Assembly: GCA_900618425.1 (NCBI GenBank) | Contig: UZAN01039790.1 | Span: 1 to 64,000, forward strand | Source of the DNA: Echinostoma caproni | Lineage: Eukaryota; Platyhelminthes; Trematoda; Plagiorchiida; Echinostomatidae | Direction of reading: 5' to 3' | Length of the DNA stretch: 64,000 nucleotides | Shown: one piece after another, positions 58,379 through 64,000 of the stretch | Position numbering within the stretch: position 1 is the stretch's first letter | How the letters are laid out: every line of letters begins with the position of its first letter | The notes under the pieces: generated by a model | Seen by the model: only the letters and a program-made list of their open reading frames with translations | The model's database searches: none | What the model was told of the DNA's origin: nothing | Translations under genes and position numbers: made by a program

Positions 58379-58409
58379 CTGATGATGTTACCCAGACTGG
58401 CTACGAAAC
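58379..58409 (+). ncRNA. hammerhead-like core in the inverted Penelope terminus
   Basis: CTGATGA at 58379-58385 and GAAAC at 58405-58409 flank TGTTACCCAGACTGGCTAC, which can fold as an imperfect stem II (CCA pairs with TGG, and GT with AC, with a bulge and a mismatch). This is the order of a hammerhead core. Hammerhead motifs are known in the termini of Penelope-like elements. The copy here lies antisense to the RT frame because the terminus is inverted. Confidence 0.55.
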
Positions 58410-58913
58410 GTCTGCGAAGAACACTCACAGCTCGGAGAATACACCACCACCAACAGGAAAAATAGTTCTGGTTCTTGGATAGCGGAAACCGTGCATTTAG
58501 GTCTATGTAACATGAACTGGGCCAGTTGAATTGATCATACGTCGTTGCTATTTTACTCACCCCCCCCCCAGTTGACCGAGCTACCGCTTGCGCATATTGA
58601 GGCGTTCACTGCAAAGAACACCTACATTTATGAAGATAACCGCAAAAACTGTGACACATCAAATAGTCATTGAATAACAGCAGCGAAGCCAATTTTCGCA
58701 TCAATTTGAAAGAGAACTTGAATCAATCACTATTTCTTGCCATTGTCTGTCAACGATTTATATTTATTCCCCCGAATCTGCATCAAATTAGGTTACTTTA
58801 CGTGATCAGCTGGCGCTTTTAGTATATTCCAATCGATTAGCTGACTACAAACATGCATAAAACTGACGCATGTGGCATAATTATTTTTATGTGACCCGCA
58901 TGAACTGGGTTAA

Positions 58914-59106
58914 TTAGACAGGAATGAGAACATTCTCATCGGTTTTCCGAAACAGTTTATCCGAACTTGAGAGAATGTCCACGGTTTGTTGTTGTAGGTG
59001 GAAGCGTCGAAAACTTTCTAAGCAGTGCTCATGCATCAGTAAGAGAATGTTGCGAGTGGAAAAGAAACTTGAGTCAGGGAAATTTATGGTTTGCTGTTTA
59101 GCTACT
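58914..59106 (-). CDS. candidate exon, possibly terminal, unknown protein
   Basis: The minus-strand frame reads AKQQTINFPDSSFFSTRNI, LLLMHEHCLESFRRFHLQQQ, TVDILSSSDKLFRKTDENV, then LIPV and TAA. A possible acceptor is TATATGTCAG before TAGCTAAACAG. The overlapping plus-strand frame (58924-59157) is Cys/Lys-rich and less natural. No AATAAA lies close by, so the 3' end is open. Product not recognised. Confidence 0.35.
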
Positions 59107-59935
59107 GACATATACTTTGCATATTTCACTCTAATATTGATAAACTCAATTGCTTAGAACGTTGAGTATTGTTTTCATTATATTTCGCATAAGAAGTTGG
59201 ATAGAATTTATTCGACAAATGCAAAAACGATTCGATACTACTACGATACGTTCAAACTCAATCGAACTGTATACACATTTCGATGAATAGGGCATTGTGA
59301 ATGGTGTTCCTTACTTCGGAGAGTAAATGATTATTTTTTATTTTGAAAATTGACCGGCTTGCAGGAATCAGGTCATTTACATTTTCAAGATTAACACTTC
59401 AGTGGTGCACTGTTTATTTGAACAATTTACATGATAATATGGAAGGATTTGATCTGTTCATATCTTAACTTTTTTCATTAACAATATAAATGAAGCGTAA
59501 ACTGGAAGTCTAGGAAGCTGTTTCAATGTGGTTGGGATCTCGTCGGCGGTATGAACCAAATACGCAAGCATCCTAGCCATATGAACAAATGAAATCCTAC
59601 AAATAGATCACTTTAAACAGTTAATTTGAGCACAAATTCGATCACAGACCTCGTTCGTGTGGATAACTACTTAGGTACACGGAACATTGGAGTGAAATAC
59701 CCGAATATTTTTTATTCCAGGGGGCTTATTCTCGACTACATATGAACAACGACACCATTGTAAACCACTGTAAAATGACGCAGAGAAAACTCAGGTGCCA
59801 CTCACAAATTTACATGCTTACCCAAGTTGTTTTATCGGACAAACCATTCGCAGTGGCAAACAACCTTCTATAGTATTTTTTGAGTTTTCTCGCCTCCCGC
59901 AGTTCACAATGGAAAGCCACTGCCACTGACGCGGT

Positions 59936-60259
59936 TTGAATAAAGCTTCAACGGCTATTTTGCCACTCGTCGGTGAAAGATTATGGAACGAATGGCCTGT
60001 GGAAATTATTCAGTACGAGGATGACAGAAGAAGAACGGATATAACAGCTATCTTGACAAGATACCTGCTGTTATCACCGGAGCACTCGATGGTGCAAAAA
60101 AAAACTGCGCTCGATCATAATAAGAAAGAAATAACTTATATGAGTGAGCAAAGGATGACCGTCACAAATCACAATCATCCCAAATACGGTAGGAGGAGCC
60201 ATTGGGGATTGATTGTAGTTAATGAAAGCGTAGGAAAAAGAATGAAAGAACATGATTAG
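59936..60259 (+). other. open frame of uncertain status
   Basis: A 107-codon frame with protein-like composition: LPLVGERLWNEWPVEIIQ, then DDRRRTDITAILTRYLLL, ending KRMKEHD. A CCTCCCGCAG acceptor lies at about 59900, but an in-frame stop comes between it and the body of the frame. The frame could be a decayed host exon or part of the retroelement downstream. No motif recognised. Confidence 0.25.
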
Positions 60260-60589
60260 CACAGGTGTGTGATACAAGTGCAGATCTGATTTCATTCATT
60301 CAGGTATGGCTAAAAAGAAACGTTTTCTCAGATGAACATCAACGAAAAATTGTGACTACGTTTTTGTCTGGCGTGAAAAGCACTGCATTTACAGCATTAA
60401 GACTTACACGTATCATTTTTTTAAACCAAATATTTTGGTTTTCTATGTAATTGAGGGATCTATTCCGCTTTCTCTCGAGGAGAACAAAATTAAAGCCACC
60501 GGGGTTATGAGAATGAAATGTACTGCTCCTGTCATATATTCATTTCTATCCGTAAACATTTGGGCATTTTCGTTGTAAGTAGTATGTGC

Positions 60590-60784
60590 TCTAAGCGCTG
60601 CCCAAAGTTGCATTGTTTCTTCGGTAACTTGCATATTAAGCACCTATCCTCTAATCTTGATCTTGGTGATTCCAATCAGTTTGTTTATTGTAAGCGTCGC
60701 TCTACTTCAGATTCGGTCGCTTGTCTTATACATTCTGTTTTATCCACTATAGACCAAAAACACAAAATTGTTCACATTTGTCTC
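60590..60784 (+). pseudogene. CR1-like retrotransposon, RT part before the gap
   Basis: The frame reads DLGDSNQFVYCKRRSTSDS, then VACLIHSVLSTIDQKHKI and VHICL. It corresponds to DPNQFAYCSSRSTIDALASL in the element at 41.2 kb, just before RT motif A. The assembly gap starts where motif A would be. Upstream of 60640 the match is lost. Confidence 0.75.
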
Positions 60785-61691
60785 NNNNNNNNNNNNNNNN
60801 NNNNNNNNNNNNNNNNNNNNNNNNNNNNNNNNNNNNNNNNNNNNNNNNNNNNNNNNNNNNNNNNNNNNNNNNNNNNNNNNNNNNNNNNNNNNNNNNNNNN
60901 NNNNNNNNNNNNNNNNNNNNNNNNNNNNNNNNNNNNNNNNNNNNNNNNNNNNNNNNNNNNNNNNNNNNNNNNNNNNNNNNNNNNNNNNNNNNNNNNNNNN
61001 NNNNNNNNNNNNNNNNNNNNNNNNNNNNNNNNNNNNNNNNNNNNNNNNNNNNNNNNNNNNNNNNNNNNNNNNNNNNNNNNNNNNNNNNNNNNNNNNNNNN
61101 NNNNNNNNNNNNNNNNNNNNNNNNNNNNNNNNNNNNNNNNNNNNNNNNNNNNNNNNNNNNNNNNNNNNNNNNNNNNNNNNNNNNNNNNNNNNNNNNNNNN
61201 NNNNNNNNNNNNNNNNNNNNNNNNNNNNNNNNNNNNNNNNNNNNNNNNNNNNNNNNNNNNNNNNNNNNNNNNNNNNNNNNNNNNNNNNNNNNNNNNNNNN
61301 NNNNNNNNNNNNNNNNNNNNNNNNNNNNNNNNNNNNNNNNNNNNNNNNNNNNNNNNNNNNNNNNNNNNNNNNNNNNNNNNNNNNNNNNNNNNNNNNNNNN
61401 NNNNNNNNNNNNNNNNNNNNNNNNNNNNNNNNNNNNNNNNNNNNNNNNNNNNNNNNNNNNNNNNNNNNNNNNNNNNNNNNNNNNNNNNNNNNNNNNNNNN
61501 NNNNNNNNNNNNNNNNNNNNNNNNNNNNNNNNNNNNNNNNNNNNNNNNNNNNNNNNNNNNNNNNNNNNNNNNNNNNNNNNNNNNNNNNNNNNNNNNNNNN
61601 NNNNNNNNNNNNNNNNNNNNNNNNNNNNNNNNNNNNNNNNNNNNNNNNNNNNNNNNNNNNNNNNNNNNNNNNNNNNNNNNNNNNNNNNNNN
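60785..61691. other. assembly gap of 907 N
   Basis: A run of N. It lies inside the RT of a CR1-like element, where the palm motifs A to C would be expected. Frames reported across it are artefacts. Confidence 0.98.
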
Positions 61692-62580
61692 TCCATTGGC
61701 CGTAGGCCACCAACTCTTTCTGGATCAACTGTTCCCAATATTCCATTTTGCCTGTTCGCCGAGCTTGGCAATTTGTTTGCAAACGTTTCATTACCAGCCG
61801 AGGTGACATCATCAGTGCTTGTGATCAATAACTTAAAAGTTGAAAGGTCACAACACTTCAAATACCTTGGATGTTTCGTGTCTGCTGACCTCAAGTGGTC
61901 CTATCACGTAGAATAAACATTTCTTAATGTCAGAAAGTTGACCTTTTATGTTTCACGCCTTCGGTATCTGAGGCTGCCATTGTACATCATCTTCAAATTT
62001 ATTTTCTCATGCGTTTTATGTCATTCGACCCACTGCTCTCTCGATATATTTCATGGTCTATTATTTAAGGATTTCCTATTAATTAGACGCTCTCTGAAAA
62101 GCATCTCTAAATATGGAGCTGTATCTTAAGAGGAGCTGGTTGATTCCATTGTGAACCAACACCTGAATGCTTGTGACCATCTGTGTGATTCCATCTTGTC
62201 TGATACGTCACAATCCTTACACACAACCTTATCTAGCTCCATTTCAACTTCTGTAACCCGCAATAAATTTAAACCTTTATATACTCGTGCCACCGCTTTT
62301 GGAAACTCCGTTGTGTCTTACCTTTCACGTTTGTTGGTTTCTAGGGAACGAATACCAAACAAACTTATACACAGTCTCGTGTAAATTTCCACATTGAAAT
62401 TTTCTTTATTTTTTACGCGTTCTCCGTGTCCTATGCATTATTTTTTAAGTAATTATTTGTCACATCTTTACGCTCATTTTTAAAAGCGCTTATAGCAAAG
62501 CACAAGTGATAACATTCGCTTCACTGAAATTTCTGTCCTCATTGGATGAATAAAGTGCACTCTTGACTTGACTTGACTTG
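61692..62580 (+). pseudogene. CR1-like retrotransposon 3' part with TTGAC tail
   Basis: Continuation of the element at 60590 after the gap. The thumb reads NNLKVERSQHFKYLGCFVS and DLKWSYHVE, then VRKLTFYVSRLRYLRLPL, matching SVKYLGVTI and VRKLTFCIIRLK in the 40-42 kb element. The C-terminal end has ILSDTSQSLHTTLSSSIST, then FGNSVVSYLSRLLVSRERI with a stop at 62384. Stops near 61916, 62129 and 62136 break the frame. The element ends in CTCTTGACTTGACTTGACTTGAG at about 62560-62580, the same tail as at 42.5 kb. Confidence 0.8.
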
Positions 62581-62629
62581 AGTATACGCTTCCTTGCATT
62601 CAATTAGTAGTTGTCTATAATCAAAAAAT

Positions 62630-62960
62630 GTAGCCGGAACAGGTTACCAGCAGCTGTCTTTTATAGGGGAGCTGAAGACCCCAGATTTCATACAATCCCA
62701 GAAGCGACTTATGAACTGGCTCCAGGAGATCCTAATCGGCTCTAGTTTTGTATACCACACCGATACACTGGCGTATGGTCATACTAATTTGGCGCCGGCT
62801 TATAGTGAACCATCCAAATATTTTGGGCGTAGGCATCATCTAAACAGTGGGGCCGGTGGTAAGTACCCCTGAAACTACTATTGGGCAACAAGGCAGTTAT
62901 CTACTCATATGCAAACCATGAACCTGTTCTTTGTATCAAAGTTATGTTAAACCCTGATTT
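62630..62960 (+). repeat. repeat-like DNA related to 37.6 kb
   Basis: GGGCAACAAGGCAGTTATCTAC, then ATGCAAACCATGAA and TGTTCTT (62884-62930) resemble 37625-37672. No coding motif. It follows the TTGAC tail, so it is outside the CR1-like element. Confidence 0.35.
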
Positions 62961-63429
62961 AGTTGGCACGCACGGAATTGATGGAGACATGTGTGAACTG
63001 TGGATATATCATCCCGCGCCAATACGGATAGAATTTTCTTTCCTGCAAAATTCCGTAATCTTTAATTGAAACATTGGGTCCCATTTATCGAATTCGCTAG
63101 AGCAGAAAGAAGACAGTTACTGCGAGATGTTAACATTTCTTTCAATCTCCTCAGTCACTACAACGTCAAACAATCTGGTATTTATACAAACAAATTTTGA
63201 TAACTACAATGGTTCAACGGACACCAATCTGGGTAGAGGGTGAGGAAATCGGTTCCACGGCAGTCTGATTGAGTGTGTTAGAAATGTTTGTGCACACAAG
63301 ATTGGGTGATTACGTAGCTTGATTAGCATCGCCTCGCTCAACCCCAAGATCATGGAATTCGTGTCACGTAATAATGGCTTGAACGACAAATGTCAACGCT
63401 GTGTCCAGTTGTCATGAGATGCTTTGCGA

Positions 63430-63965
63430 TTGTTGACCCTGTAAATATCTTATCAGATTGACCTTTAAGACTCGATTGCGTCATTGGTTGTACCAACCAA
63501 GAATGTGTAAGACATTCGTTGTGACATGGGCCAATTCGTTCTATAGATCCGTTCTAAGATCCACGGCAACTGCAGGCGACGTGACGCAAAATTAGGCGGC
63601 TGTTTCTGTTTTTGATTGATCAAACGAATACTTTGGGTATGCGGTAGGAAACGTTCGACATAATGCCACCTTGAGCTTTTGATGTACGTCGTTCATTATA
63701 TGATCATCCTTGAATGTAAGTCTGAGAAAGACGCTTTACTTCGGTACTTCGTAGACGGGATCGACTGGTGACCGTCTGCTATGGACATCAGGGAATTTCT
63801 CTGGATAACCATTATCCAATAGCGTCCCTCGTAGAAAGGTCTCTTCTTTTTGAAGAGTGTCAGAAGAGCGAATATTCCTGGCACGGTCATAACAGAGTGA
63901 ACGGGATTCAAACAACAGTTGAATTCGAAAACCTATCTGGCCAATTAAAAGAGCTTTCGGCAACC
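63430..63965 (-). pseudogene. Penelope-like element 3: RT C-terminal fragment
   Basis: The minus-strand frame from 63963 has ETFLRGTLLDNGYPEKFP, then SRRSPVDPVYEVPK, which fits the NGYPxxF helix and the xVYxVPK linker of Penelope-like RTs. After a stop it continues SVFLRLTFKDDHIMNDV, then KLKVALCRTFPTAYPKYSF, matching the K-x-Vxx-LxFKGD and LxxALxRTFPAA blocks before the GIY-YIG domain. Later frames (ELAHVTTNVL, LGWYNQ) are too decayed to confirm the nuclease. The element may extend beyond the right edge of the window. Confidence 0.75.
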
Positions 63966-64000
63966 TCGGCTAAAAATGCCGGTTGGCTTCGTTTAAAAAT

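Larger units (their letters stand above)
56880..58560 (-). pseudogene. Penelope-like element 2: RT and GIY-YIG with inverted termini
   Basis: Read on the minus strand. KFIVSFDVTALFTSIDV at about 58370-58320 is the RT motif A region. QGTLMGSPIS near 58165 is the GxxMGxPxSP motif. RLVDGTFVILKSSQPEE near 58070 stands where YVDDTFVIL is expected, so one catalytic Asp is lost. FTLEKEQNEQLPFLDVLV and FRRNGYPRNFVLRCL follow. The C-terminal nuclease has NVIYKLKC, then NKYQVGQTSRKLKTRLNEH near 57420, a GIY-YIG domain. Stops and shifts interrupt it. The 5' end is cut in the RT palm and joined to VLRRRFVASLGNII, which is an inverted copy of the element's own 3' terminal sequence at 56883-56945. Such inverted partial LTRs are characteristic of Penelope-like elements. 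Confidence 0.85.

Noticed and set aside
60518..61916. Long open frames of 350-395 codons on both strands
   Set aside because: They consist almost entirely of undetermined residues across the 907-base N gap; only the ends carry real sequence, which belongs to a CR1-like element.
1..64000. CRISPR array, operon, bacterial promoter or phage signals
   Set aside because: No spaced direct repeats of the right kind and no compact gene layout; the content is plainly eukaryotic.

Overview
The window is AT-rich eukaryotic nuclear DNA, most likely from a parasitic flatworm and probably a digenean trematode. I infer this from the repeat content: several CR1-like and RTE-like non-LTR retrotransposons, at least three Penelope-like elements with GIY-YIG nuclease remnants, Ty3/gypsy pol fragments, one Tc1-like transposase relic, and tRNA-derived repeats that carry hammerhead-ribozyme-like cores. 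This mix is known from flatworm genomes, but the exact species cannot be read from the sequence. There are no operons, no bacterial signals, no rRNA and no convincing functional tRNA gene.

Layout. 1-3430 has no recognisable gene. 3430-4510 is a Tc1/mariner relic. 5253-7045 is a dense nest of a CR1-like fragment and a composite tRNA-like/hammerhead repeat. 7633-13960 contains plus-strand candidate host exons interrupted by a gypsy RT relic (9.6-9.96 kb) and a CR1-like element (11.3-12.5 kb, minus). 14.6-15.9 kb is an RTE 3' end with a GAT-repeat tail, and 17.0-17.8 kb is a gypsy RT/RNase H relic. 22.2-34.4 kb holds short, well-bounded plus-strand exon candidates in long introns, mixed with CR1 and RTE debris. 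35-39.3 kb is repeat-rich (an LTR-like repeat, a decayed ORF of a shared family, a gypsy integrase). 39.7-42.5 kb is the longest element, a CR1-like retrotransposon with endonuclease, RT and a TTGAC tail. 43.4-52.8 kb has a few more exon candidates and retroelement scraps. 53.1-58.6 kb has two Penelope-like elements and a second LTR-like repeat copy. 60.6-62.6 kb is another TTGAC-tailed CR1-like copy split by a 907-base assembly gap (60785-61691). The window ends in a third Penelope-like fragment.

None of the elements looks active: all carry stops or frameshifts, and most RT catalytic boxes are mutated. The likely host content is one or more large, intron-rich plus-strand genes plus a few minus-strand terminal exons. 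I see good splice signals and protein-like frames, but I do not recognise the products and do not claim that the exons all belong to one gene. Two observations stand out: hammerhead-like ribozyme cores in two unrelated repeat classes (a tRNA-like repeat near 6.65 kb, and the inverted termini of the Penelope-like element at 56.9-58.4 kb), and the pair of homologous LTR-like repeats at 36.2 and 54.6 kb.
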